Shown here piece by piece: positions 8,241 through 16,573 of a stretch of DNA of 64,000 nt. Source of the DNA: Acidobacteriota bacterium (lineage in GTDB: Bacteria > Acidobacteriota > Holophagae > Acanthopleuribacterales > Acanthopleuribacteraceae). The notes under the pieces are model-generated. The model was not told the origin of the DNA and made no database searches. It saw only the letters and a list, made by a program, of their open reading frames with translations. The translations under genes and the position numbers were made by a program. Each line of letters begins with the position of its first letter. The stretch's first letter is position 1. Location of the stretch: assembly GCA_030066195.1 (NCBI GenBank), contig JASJCB010000024.1, positions 17,874 through 81,873 on the forward strand, read 5' to 3'.

Positions 8241-8607
8241 AAGACGGCAACAAAAGTAAAAAGGGCAGCGCCTTGTAAAACCCCAGGTCATGTGGCATTC
8301 AGGCAACGCCAACATCGGGCCTTTTCGCATTGGGTGAGGGTTGAGCGATTCAGGTTACGGGTAAACCCGTGATCGGAGATGACGGTAGTACTTGGTTGTG
8401 ATTTGTGTCCGTCGCCAGGTATGTATCATGGCTCCACAGCACAGAAACAAACGGAAAATCGCATTTCACAACCAAAAGCATCTAGATGCGATGTGTCTGA
8501 GAAGATATGCCTTGTTTTACTGATTCAATCGTTGATGATTGCCGCCACGGGTCGAGGGTTTTCCCCTGATTTCTCGATTCAGCTTGCCGAGAGAGGCACA
8601 ATCTGCC

Positions 8608-8850
8608 CGGATTCCTCGATTCCAAAAGTCGGGGCGCAAAGAATCAGTTCTCATTCTTTGCTCCTGACTTTTCCGGGTCAAGGACCTACAACTGATTTCT
8701 TTCACATTACTTTTAGGGGAGCAAAGAATCAGTTCTCATTCTTTGCTCCCGACTTTTCCGGGTCGAGGAATGAGGCCTGATTCTTTGCTCCTGACTTTTC
8801 CGGGTCGAGGAATCAGAACCGATTCTTTGCTCCTCGATTTGCAGACACAA
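8608..8850. repeat. 42-bp repeat array, copy A of an interspersed element
   Basis: Units of the form GATTCTTTGCTCCTGACTTT followed by TCCGGGTCGAGGAATCAGAA recur with CC of TTTTCCGGG at 8673, 8758 and 8800 (85 = two units, then 42). The stretch 8608-8645 resembles the same unit in inverted orientation. GCAAAGAAT...ATTCTTTGC forms a 9-bp stem at least twice. The stretch from about 8692 to 8850 is closely similar to 51673-51830, including the lead-in TGATTTCTTT(C/G)ACATTACTTTT. Confidence 0.85.
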
Positions 8851-9105
8851 CGAATGACAACTGGAAACGAGGCTCTGAACTCCCCTCTTCCTCAACCAAA
8901 CAACAGCCCTTAGGGAATGCCCTCTACTCAGTTCAGAACCCCGGCAAAGAGATGTTCGGACGGTTTGCCCGCCTCCACGATCACGGGATTAAACCATGGA
9001 AATGATTCACCCTAATGGTTTCATGGTTAACCTACGACCGGTGAATACCGAATAAGGGAAAAGAGGATTCCGGTTCCTCGCTCATGTGCTATCTGGAAGG
9101 GTCCT

Positions 9106-10800
9106 ATGAATTTTTGGACAAGCGGACTTTGGGCTTCGGCAGTCCCGACACCGGGCGCTGCGGTCCTCTGGGTTTTATTGATCCTGACCGCGGCCGGCTT
9201 GACAGCCCTGGCTTTTTACGCGGGTTATTTGCGAAGGCGACTTCACGATTTACAGGACGTTCGTGAAGAGATCGAGCAAAACAAGATTCAATATCTCATC
9301 CGCTCCGAGAAATTGGGTGTGCAATCCAATCGCACGCAAACCTCCTTCCTGGCTCATATTTCCCACCAGTTGAGAACGCCGCTCAATATCGTCATCAACT
9401 ATTCCGAACTCCTGGAAGAATTGACCCGGCAGGAAGGAAGAGAAGACAACCTACCGGAGATCCGGAAAATCCTCGGCGCGGGACGGGAGCTGCAAGACAA
9501 GATCAACAATGTGTTGGAGCTTTCCAAAATTCAAGCGGGCAGCCTCAGTATCGCCACCGATATCCTTCCCACGCGCGCCCTGGTTCAGGACATTACCGCG
9601 GGTTTGAAGATGGAACTGGAAACCTCCGGCAACCGCCTGGTTCTGGAGACCGGTAAAGCACCCGAAAAACTGGAAGTGGACAGCCAACGGTTGCACCAGA
9701 TTCTTCGCCACCTTCTGCAAAACGCCTTTAAATTCACCAAGGGCGGCGTGGTGACCCTGACCATCGAGAAAGAGCGGAATCCCTGGACCCTGTTCCGTAT
9801 TTCGGATACCGGTCCGGGCATCGATCCTCACATCCTGTCCAACCTGTTCGCGAGTTTTATCGGCGACGAGGACGGAAACAACATCGGGACGGGCCTTGGT
9901 CTGGCCATCAGCCGCAGCCTTTGCCAGGCCATGGGCGGCGATATTACCGTAGAAAGCAAACCGGGTGTCGGGTCAACCTTTTCAGTGCGGCTGCCGGCAA
10001 CTTATATTTCCGGCGGCGCCGATGTTGCCGCCGAAGATCAGGTCCGGGTGTTGATCATCAACGACGATACCGAAAGCCGCGCCCCGATGAGCAATTTCCT
10101 CAACAGCCACGGTTACGCGGTACACGTGGCTGAAGACCGGGAGGAGGCCTTGAGGTTGGCCCGTTCGGTCAAACCCCATGTCATTGTGTTGGATGCTCTC
10201 ATGCCGGGTCTGGTCAGCAGGGCCGTTATGGAGGACCTGCGCGGCGAAGACTCCCTGGCCAGGATACCGATGATCATGACCAGTATGATGGACGAATTGA
10301 CCTCCACGTTCAAACTGGGCGTGATCGGTTACCTGAAAAAGCCGGTGCGTGAACATCGCTTCCAACAAATGTTGCAACGTTACCTGCCGGTGCATACCGA
10401 TGCGCCCATATTGGTTGCCGAGGATGACGCCATTTCCCGCAAGATCATGTGCAAGCGCATCACGCGTGCCGGTTGGTCCGTCGCTCTGGCCGCGGACGGC
10501 GCCGAAGCCCTGGAGAAGGTGCGCCTGCAACCGCCCGCGCTCATCTTTTTAGACCTGATGATGCCGGGAATGGACGGTTTCGACCTGTTGAGTGAATTGC
10601 GAAAAGAAGAAGCGTGGAAAAACATTCCGGTCATTTTTGTCTCGGCGGCTCGCATTAACGAAGAGAGCCGGCTTCACCCTCCGGGCGATTTCGTCCATGT
10701 TTCCAACGACGGCAATTATTCCGATCACCTGTTCCTTGAACGCCTACGTCAGCAAATTGTGTTATATATGAATCAAAGCTTGGAGGATAAGGTTTCCTAA
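9106..10800 (+). CDS. Hybrid sensor histidine kinase with two receiver domains
   Basis: A single N-terminal membrane segment (about 19-42) is followed by a short coiled linker, a HisKA dimerisation domain with phospho-acceptor H87 in ISHQLRTPLN, and an HATPase domain (N box NAFKFTKGG, G1 DTGPGID, G2 GTGLGLAISR). Two receiver domains follow. The first (about 308-420) keeps the acceptor Asp in VLDALMPG and the Lys in KKPV. The second (about 437-555) has acceptor Asp in FLDLMMPGMDG but the expected Lys-Pro near its end is replaced by FVHVSND. There is no periplasmic sensing domain. The stop codon overlaps the start of a stand-alone receiver by one base, so signals probably pass to it by phosphorelay (inference). 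Confidence 0.9.
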   Translation: MNFWTSGLWASAVPTPGAAVLWVLLILTAAGLTALAFYAGYLRRRLHDLQDVREEIEQNKIQYLIRSEKLGVQSNRTQTSFLAHISHQLRTPLNIVINYSELLEELTRQEGREDNLPEIRKILGAGRELQDKINNVLELSKIQAGSLSIATDILPTRALVQDITAGLKMELETSGNRLVLETGKAPEKLEVDSQRLHQILRHLLQNAFKFTKGGVVTLTIEKERNPWTLFRISDTGPGIDPHILSNLFASFIGDEDGNNIGTGLGLAISRSLCQAMGGDITVESKPGVGSTFSVRLPATYISGGADVAAEDQVRVLIINDDTESRAPMSNFLNSHGYAVHVAEDREEALRLARSVKPHVIVLDALMPGLVSRAVMEDLRGEDSLARIPMIMTSMMDELTSTFKLGVIGYLKKPVREHRFQQMLQRYLPVHTDAPILVAEDDAISRKIMCKRITRAGWSVALAADGAEALEKVRLQPPALIFLDLMMPGMDGFDLLSELRKEEAWKNIPVIFVSAARINEESRLHPPGDFVHVSNDGNYSDHLFLERLRQQIVLYMNQSLEDKVS

Positions 10801-11168
10801 TGGCCAAGATTTTATTGATTGAAGATCACGATATGAACCGGGATATGTTGACTCGGCGCCTGCGCCGCAAGGGTTACGAGGTGGTCGAAGCTATAAATGG
10901 ACGCCAGGGAATCGATATGGCCGCGGGTGAAGCGCCGGCCGTTATTTTGATGGATATGTCGCTGCCCGAGATCGACGGTTGGGAAGCCACGCGCATTCTC
11001 AAAGCCCGGGACGATACCCGCAACATCCCAATTATCGGTCTCTCCGCGCACGCCATGTCCGGTGATCGACAAAAAGGACTGGCAGCCGGTTGCGACGACT
11101 ACGACACCAAACCGATCGATTTCCCCAGGCTGCTGGACAAAATCAACAAGTTTTTAGCAAATTCGTAA
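10800..11168 (+). CDS. Stand-alone response regulator receiver
   Basis: A 122-residue CheY/DivK-type receiver without an output domain. Acidic pocket E8/D9, acceptor D52 in LMDMSLPEIDG, a conserved Ser/Ala (GLSAHAM) and Lys in YDTKPID are all present, so it should be phosphorylatable. Its ATG shares the last A of the kinase stop codon (TAATG), giving tight translational coupling with the hybrid kinase upstream. It most likely takes a phosphoryl group from that kinase and acts by protein contact. Confidence 0.92.
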   Translation: MAKILLIEDHDMNRDMLTRRLRRKGYEVVEAINGRQGIDMAAGEAPAVILMDMSLPEIDGWEATRILKARDDTRNIPIIGLSAHAMSGDRQKGLAAGCDDYDTKPIDFPRLLDKINKFLANS

Positions 11169-11186
11169 GCCGGGTGGACCTTTATT

Positions 11187-11202
11187 TGTGACCTGGATCA
11201 CA
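11187..11202. promoter_or_regulatory. CRP/FNR-type palindrome upstream of the phosphodiesterase
   Basis: TGTGACCTGGATCACA matches the classical CRP half-sites TGTGA-N6-TCACA on both arms. It lies 146 bases before the phosphodiesterase start. A possible promoter follows (TTGACT at 11239, weak TAATCA at 11262, 17-base spacing), which would place the site about 60 bases before the -35, an activator-like geometry. The promoter is tentative. Confidence 0.5.
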
Positions 11203-11347
11203 CCCCCGGGAATAGTAAGGCCCTGAAACGGCCGAGCCTTGACTCTGTTACTATTGAAGCCTAATCAATGGTGGTAGGGTCTTTGCCGGCCTTTGAAGCA
11301 CACGGTGGAAAACCCTTATTCAGTCCCTATGCTGCAAGACGGTCTTC

Positions 11348-12118
11348 ATGAACATCACTTTTCTAGGCACTTACGGCGGCCTTACGGATACCACCAGCCT
11401 TACCGGATTCCTGGTGGATGATTTTCTGGCCGTCGATGCGGGCTGCCTCACCCAAAAGCTGGATCTCGATCGTCAACGCCGAATTACCGACGTGCTGATC
11501 AGTCACACGCATCTGGACCACACGCAGTCTTTGGCCTTCCTGGCCGATAACTTGTGCGGTGAAACCTTAGAGCCGATCCGGATCTGGGCCTGTAAAGAAG
11601 TCATCGAAGGGTTGCAACAGCACATTTTCAACAACATCACCTGGCCGGATTTCACCCTGCTCCCCGATCCCGACAACCCGGTCATATGCTTCAGGGAAAT
11701 CAGGCCCGAGGCGCCCTTTACCATAGGGCGGTTGCAAATCACCGCCGTTCCTGTCAATCACACCATTCCCTGCACCGGTTTTATGGTGCATTGCAGAAAA
11801 ACGGGTACGTCGCTCATCTATACGGCGGATACCACCACGACGGATCGAATCTGGGAGTTGGCCAACGCCTGTGACGATCTGAAGGCGGTGGTGGTAGACT
11901 GTTCCTTCCCCAACGAGCAGGAAGAACTCGCCCTGGTCAGCGGGCACATGACACCGAACCTGTTGGCGGCCGACCTGGCCAAGTTGAAACAGGATTGCCA
12001 GGTGCTGGTCTACCATCAGAAACCCAATTACGAAGACATCCTGCAACGTCAACTGGACGCCATGGGCGATCCGCGATTGGTCACTCAAATCCAGGACAGT
12101 TGTCTCGCTCTATCTTGA
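11348..12118 (+). CDS. Class II 3',5'-cyclic-nucleotide phosphodiesterase-like MBL-fold hydrolase
   Basis: A metallo-beta-lactamase-fold enzyme of 256 residues. The metal-binding motif SHTHLDH (near residue 55), a later His in NHTIPCTGF, Asp in YTADT and His in SGHMTP fit the class II cyclic-nucleotide phosphodiesterase layout, in which cAMP or cGMP is hydrolysed to the 5' nucleotide. Other MBL hydrolases share parts of this pattern, so substrate is not certain. There is no signal peptide. The gene stands alone behind a CRP-like palindrome, which would make sense for a cAMP-degrading enzyme. It converges on the second histidine kinase with a 12-base gap. Confidence 0.75.
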   Translation: MNITFLGTYGGLTDTTSLTGFLVDDFLAVDAGCLTQKLDLDRQRRITDVLISHTHLDHTQSLAFLADNLCGETLEPIRIWACKEVIEGLQQHIFNNITWPDFTLLPDPDNPVICFREIRPEAPFTIGRLQITAVPVNHTIPCTGFMVHCRKTGTSLIYTADTTTTDRIWELANACDDLKAVVVDCSFPNEQEELALVSGHMTPNLLAADLAKLKQDCQVLVYHQKPNYEDILQRQLDAMGDPRLVTQIQDSCLALS

Positions 12119-12130
12119 TCGCGAGCTTTT

Positions 12131-14461
12131 TCAATGGTTGAGAATTTGGTTGAGCTTGCCGGCCAGTTCCTTGATTTGAAACGGCTTTTGAATAAACCCC
12201 GATAAACCGAGGCCCTGGAATCGCTCCGCCACTTCCTGCTCGCTGAAACCGCTGGCAAGCAGAACGCGCACATTTTCCCTGATACGACGCAAGGCGCGGA
12301 AGGTCTCCTCGCCGTCCATGTCGGGCATGGCCAGATCCAGAATAACGCAGACGATATTCTGCCCCTGCTCGGTGAAAAGTTGCAACGCTCGGCGCCCCCC
12401 CTCGGCTACCAGAACCTGGAAACCCAGGTGCTCCAGCATGTGCATACAAAGATGCCGAACCATGTGATCGTCATCGACGAGCAAGACGATACCGCTGCCG
12501 CGCCAAAGCTTGGCGTCTACCTCTTTCACCGCCTTCATCTTCCGGCGCGTGGTGGGTAGAAAAAAGCGCACGGTGGTTCCCTTGTCAGGTTCCGAATAGA
12601 TTTTGACGGCGCCCTGGTGGCCCCGGATAATGCCCAAAACTGCCGCCATGCCCAAGCCGCGACCGGTGAATTTAGTAGTGAAAAAGGGGTCGAAAACCTT
12701 CTCTCGCGTCTCCTCCTTCATGCCCATGCCGTTGTCGATGACGTCGCAGGTGACATAGGTTCCGGAGGGGAGTTCCTTGTCAAGGTAGGGTTCGTGAAGG
12801 TCAGAGGTTTCATACTCGCCTACGCTGGTGACGATTTTGATTTCGCCTTTGTGGGAGTTCATGGCTTCCGCGGCGTTGGTGACCAGGTTCATCACCACCT
12901 GGCGGATCTGGCCGACATCACCGTCGATAGGCGGGAGACCCCGAGCCAGTTGGTATTCCAGGGTAGTCCCGCCCAAAGCCGAGACCTGGAGCAGGTGCGC
13001 CATTTCCTCGATTAGTTGCGACAGGTCGATGATTTCCACAACAAACCGGCCCTTGCCGGAAAACGCCAGCATTTGTTTGCACAGTTCAGCGGCTCTCCGG
13101 GCCGCCTGGCGGATATCCTGCAAATTCTCGCGAACGACCGCGGTAGGATTGGAGTGCAACAAGGCCAGGTCTGCATTTCCAAGCACACCCATCAACAAGT
13201 TGTTGAAATCATGGGCAATGCCGCCCGCCATAATTCCCAGGCTTTCCAGCTTTTGGGCGCTTTGTATACGGCGTTCCAAGCCCAACCTTTCCTCGAGAGC
13301 CTGCTTGCGATTGGTGATGTCCTGTACCATCTCGATGTACTGCACCACTTTTCCCTGTTCATCCAACAAAGGGAAGACTTTGATAAGACCCGTAAACGGA
13401 GTGCCGTCCGCGCGACGACAATCGCGTTCGACTTCAATGGGTTGCAGGCCCTTCGGCCAGGGCACCTCTTCCTTAAGTTCCTGTCCGGTGAAGGTTTCGG
13501 GCTCGATGCCGTAGATCTGACCCATGGCCGCATTGGCTTGAATCACCTTGCGATTCGCATCCACCAGGGCAATGCCCACATCGATATGATCAACCAGTTG
13601 GTGGTAACGGTCCCGGCTTTCCCGCAAGGCGCGCTCCATTTCCCTACGTTGTTTTCCCGCCACGCGATGGTTTCGCACGACAAGAAGGAGAACGGAAACC
13701 AGGAAAATAGACAACGACAGAAGTAGAACGATCGTGGGCTCCAAGGCTTGCCGATAACGGGTCAGCCGAATGGAAAGACGCGGCTCAGACAGGACTGCCG
13801 TATGATCGAGACCGGTCACCGGGCCGTCCTTTGAATTTAATAGAGCCAGGCGAATGCCCGATCGATCCTTCATCTCGATGCGATAAAACAAACTGAATTC
13901 AGCGGGCGATACCATGGACAAAAGCCGCGGACCCAGGTAGGCGGCAGCCAGGTAGCCCGTAACCTCGTTTTCCTTCAGGATGGGTACATAAAGCAGAAAG
14001 CCCGGCTCGCCCGAACTGTACTGAAAGGGATCGCTGAAGACAGGTTTCCCGGCGGCGGCATTATTCGCGGCGAAGAGGGCGTCCTCCCTACTCAGGGACA
14101 GTTCCACCATGGCCGGCCCTTCGGCTTCGGGCGCAACGGCAATCAGCCGGGCGTCAGCGTCCAGCCAGGCCATAAAGCCGATAGCGGGTCGTTCCGCCAG
14201 ATATCGTGTCGCGATTTTTTCAAAGGCGGGGGCATCCATCAGGTTGTACATCGCCCGCCTGGCCAACATGCCCAGGTACTCCCGGTCATTTCCCAGTTGG
14301 TTTTTCAAAACGGCGATCAGAGAATCGGTGTCTTGCACCAATTGCTGTCTATAGCCGGCGTCGATCCGGGTTTTCGCGGGCCATAGAAGTAAACAGACCA
14401 CGGCAATGAAAGCCAGGATGGTAAAGATCAGTTTACTGTCACCGTTCCGCGGAGTGTTCAT
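12131..14461 (-). CDS. Membrane hybrid histidine kinase: extracytoplasmic sensor, PAS, HisKA, HATPase, receiver
   Basis: Membrane segments at about 11-28 and 243-262 flank a periplasmic sensor of about 215 residues with a Cache-like pattern. A PAS domain follows (about 283-390, ending in DITNRKQ), then HisKA with H417 in GGIAHDFNNLL, HATPase (about 530-640; DNGMGM, GRGLGMAAV) and a C-terminal receiver (about 655-775) with LDLAMPDMDG acceptor and Lys in QKPF. The HDFNN phospho-acceptor type is typical of PAS-linked kinases with their own receiver. It has no operon partner here. The product is complete at 776 residues. Confidence 0.92.
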   Translation of the reverse strand: MNTPRNGDSKLIFTILAFIAVVCLLLWPAKTRIDAGYRQQLVQDTDSLIAVLKNQLGNDREYLGMLARRAMYNLMDAPAFEKIATRYLAERPAIGFMAWLDADARLIAVAPEAEGPAMVELSLSREDALFAANNAAAGKPVFSDPFQYSSGEPGFLLYVPILKENEVTGYLAAAYLGPRLLSMVSPAEFSLFYRIEMKDRSGIRLALLNSKDGPVTGLDHTAVLSEPRLSIRLTRYRQALEPTIVLLLSLSIFLVSVLLLVVRNHRVAGKQRREMERALRESRDRYHQLVDHIDVGIALVDANRKVIQANAAMGQIYGIEPETFTGQELKEEVPWPKGLQPIEVERDCRRADGTPFTGLIKVFPLLDEQGKVVQYIEMVQDITNRKQALEERLGLERRIQSAQKLESLGIMAGGIAHDFNNLLMGVLGNADLALLHSNPTAVVRENLQDIRQAARRAAELCKQMLAFSGKGRFVVEIIDLSQLIEEMAHLLQVSALGGTTLEYQLARGLPPIDGDVGQIRQVVMNLVTNAAEAMNSHKGEIKIVTSVGEYETSDLHEPYLDKELPSGTYVTCDVIDNGMGMKEETREKVFDPFFTTKFTGRGLGMAAVLGIIRGHQGAVKIYSEPDKGTTVRFFLPTTRRKMKAVKEVDAKLWRGSGIVLLVDDDHMVRHLCMHMLEHLGFQVLVAEGGRRALQLFTEQGQNIVCVILDLAMPDMDGEETFRALRRIRENVRVLLASGFSEQEVAERFQGLGLSGFIQKPFQIKELAGKLNQILNH

Positions 14462-14509
14462 AAAAACACGATCGGTAATTTGTCAGGGGTAATGAGGGGT
14501 AAACTTGAG

Positions 14510-15652
14510 TTATTTCTTGGGAGCCAGCCAGGTTAAAGGGTCCTCGGGAATCGTTTTGTTGCGGATTTCAAAGTGGAGCATGGGACCTTCGAGGGATCCC
14601 GTGTCGCCGCTGAGGGCAATCACCGCTTCACGGTCTACAAAATCGCCTTTCTTAACTAAAAGGCGGTCGCAATGAGCATAAAAGCTGATGACCTTGTCAC
14701 CATGATCAATGATAACCAGGTTACCGTAGCTTTTAAACCAGTCGGCATAGAGAACTTTTCCGGAATAGACCGTACGGACCTCGCGACCCTTGGGAAGGTA
14801 GATATTGATGCCGTTGATCATACGTTTCGTGCTGAATTCGGGATCCCGGTAGACGCCGAACTTGCGGATCAGGTCCCCGGCGCCGGGCCAGGGCAGACGT
14901 CCCTTGTAACGGGTTACGGGCAGGCGCAGATCCATGGGATCGAAATTGGATTCGGTGAAGCGACGGATCATCATGTGTAGCTCCTGTTTCTCCAAATCCA
15001 GTTCTTCGAATAATTTTTTTTGCTGGGATGCCTGTTTGCGGATTTCTCCGAGGCGCCGGCCGCGTTCGGCAAGTAGCTTTTCCAGTTCCTTCTTTTGGGT
15101 GTTGAGTTGTTCTTGAGCCGTGGCGGCCTCGGCGCGTATGAGTTCCAGGTCGGCCCGGACCTGATCCAGTTTGGCCAGCGTCTCGGTAAAGGTACGTAGG
15201 GTGGATTGATCGCGCTCGGTAAGAATTTTGGCGTAGTGGTAGGCTCCGATCAATTCTGCAAGTTGCGATTGCTTCAAAAGTAGTTGGGAATAACCCAGGG
15301 AGCCTCGCTTGTAAAGGGCGCGCAGGCGTTTGCCGATAACCTGCCTCTGATCGGCAATTTGCGCCTCCAGCTCGATCTCACGCTCCTGGTTTTTTTCCAG
15401 GCCCTTTTCGGCTTCTTGTAATTCAAGCCGGCTTTTTTCTATCTGACCGCGCAGTATGGCGCGCTGGATCTCCAGCTGACCGATCTCACCGGATAGTCTG
15501 CGTCCGGTACGGCGCATTTCGTCCAACTTGTTGCCCAGTCGCTCGAGGTCCGCATCGATAGTGGAGATGCGAACGCGAGCCCGAGAAACATCGGGCTCGC
15601 TTTTGGTTTCGTCGGTCTGAACCGACAGGAGCGAAAAGATAAGAATCAACAT
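14510..15652 (-). CDS. EnvC/NlpD-like coiled-coil LytM (M23) factor, metal site degenerate
   Basis: A signal-like start (MLILIFSLLSVQT) is followed by about 230 residues of coiled coil and a C-terminal LytM domain (about the last 125 residues). The first metal-ligand block, HxxGxD in active enzymes, reads MINGINIYLP here, so first His and Asp are missing; the later His residues in YAHCD and LHFEIR remain. This is the pattern of EnvC-type amidase activators, which do not cut peptidoglycan themselves but switch on cell-division amidases under FtsEX control. ftsEX lies at 30.4-32 kb. The ATG at 15652 starts one base after the pfkB stop, so the two are coupled. A longer frame upstream overlaps pfkB and is unlikely. 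Confidence 0.8.
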   Translation of the reverse strand: MLILIFSLLSVQTDETKSEPDVSRARVRISTIDADLERLGNKLDEMRRTGRRLSGEIGQLEIQRAILRGQIEKSRLELQEAEKGLEKNQEREIELEAQIADQRQVIGKRLRALYKRGSLGYSQLLLKQSQLAELIGAYHYAKILTERDQSTLRTFTETLAKLDQVRADLELIRAEAATAQEQLNTQKKELEKLLAERGRRLGEIRKQASQQKKLFEELDLEKQELHMMIRRFTESNFDPMDLRLPVTRYKGRLPWPGAGDLIRKFGVYRDPEFSTKRMINGINIYLPKGREVRTVYSGKVLYADWFKSYGNLVIIDHGDKVISFYAHCDRLLVKKGDFVDREAVIALSGDTGSLEGPMLHFEIRNKTIPEDPLTWLAPKK

Positions 15653-15653
15653 C

Positions 15654-16562
15654 TCATTCGTGGAAGTGGCAGAGGTCGACGAATTCGTGGTAACGCTTGG
15701 AGATCGCGGCCATATCGATACCGGCGCAGCGATCGACCGAGAAGGCTTCCACGGTAAAAGACCCCAAAACACTGCCGTAAATAATTGCGCGTTTCATGTT
15801 TTCGAAGGAATGATCGCCGGTTTGAGCCAGGTAGCCCATGAAACCGCCCGCAAAGCAATCACCGGCGCCGGTGGGATCGATCACCTTGCAGAGGGGATAG
15901 GCGGGTGCAATGAAAATGCGATCGCCTTGGACGAGTAGCGCGCCATGTTCGCCCTGCTTGATGCACAAGGTTTGAGGACCCATTTGTGAGATGGTTCGCG
16001 CCGCGTCGATGAGGTGGTTTTGACCACTCAGCATCATGGCCTCGGAGTCATTGACCAGCAGCACATTCACACCGCCCAACACGTCGATCAGGTCCTGGCG
16101 CGTTTCTTTGATCCACAGGTTCATGGTATCCAGGGCCACCATCTTGGGCTGGTCGTTCATCTGGCGCAGGACCTCGGCTTGCAGCGAGGGGTGGATATTG
16201 CCCAGGAATACATATTTGGCGTCGCGATAGTTGTCGGGAACCTTGGGTTGGAAATGCTCGAAGACATTGAGCTGGGTGTCATGCGTGACGCGATCGTTCC
16301 AATTGGCCAGGTACTCACCTTTCCAATAGAAACACTTTCCGGCTACCTTTTCCAGGCCTTTCAGGTCGATTCCCTTGTGGCGCAGCAAGTCCTCGTCGGC
16401 AAGATTGAAATCCTCCCCGACCACCGCTACCAGGCTGATTTGGGTGAAATGCTGCGCGGCCAGGGCAAAATAGGTTGCGGACCCACCCAGAGCCCGAAGG
16501 CGTGTGTCGTAGGGGGTCACGATGTCGTCATAGGCAACCGAACCCACGGTCAAAATACTCAT
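15654..16562 (-). CDS. PfkB-family carbohydrate/nucleoside kinase
   Basis: Ribokinase-fold kinase of 302 residues. The N-terminal GGSATYFALAA substrate region and the C-terminal DPTGAGDCFAGGF motif, containing the catalytic Asp and anion hole, are intact. Substrate cannot be read from sequence. Its place between mtnP and envC-like genes suggests a nucleoside or ribose-type substrate, for example an adenosine-kinase-like role (inference). ATG at 16562 is preferred because GGGAG lies six bases upstream; an ATG at 16577 overlaps the mtnP stop. It is the third gene of an M61 peptidase-mtnP-pfkB-envC operon read leftward. Confidence 0.85.
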   Translation of the reverse strand: MSILTVGSVAYDDIVTPYDTRLRALGGSATYFALAAQHFTQISLVAVVGEDFNLADEDLLRHKGIDLKGLEKVAGKCFYWKGEYLANWNDRVTHDTQLNVFEHFQPKVPDNYRDAKYVFLGNIHPSLQAEVLRQMNDQPKMVALDTMNLWIKETRQDLIDVLGGVNVLLVNDSEAMMLSGQNHLIDAARTISQMGPQTLCIKQGEHGALLVQGDRIFIAPAYPLCKVIDPTGAGDCFAGGFMGYLAQTGDHSFENMKRAIIYGSVLGSFTVEAFSVDRCAGIDMAAISKRYHEFVDLCHFHE

Positions 16563-16573
16563 GCTTGGCTCCC

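Larger units (their letters stand above)
8052..9105. other. One-kilobase gene-free region of hairpins and repeats
   Basis: No supported gene lies between the orphan protein and the histidine kinase. The first 200 bases hold three GC-rich hairpins, the middle holds 42-bp repeats shared with the region near 51.7 kb, and 8990-9035 contains an imperfect inverted repeat (AACCATGGAAA against TTTCATGGTT). A 133-codon frame at 8379-8780 is a translation of the repeats. Confidence 0.6.

Noticed and set aside
7950..8330. 126-codon minus-strand ORF over the hairpin cluster
   Set aside because: Cys/Pro/Arg-rich translation of palindromes; overlaps the end of the orphan gene.
8379..8780. 133-codon ORF in the gap before the hybrid kinase
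   Set aside because: It is translated from the 42-bp repeats and has no start signal.
12104..12125. Terminator between the phosphodiesterase and the second kinase
   Set aside because: CTCGC/GCGAG gives only five base pairs with a 12-base loop before CTTTTTC; too weak to call.
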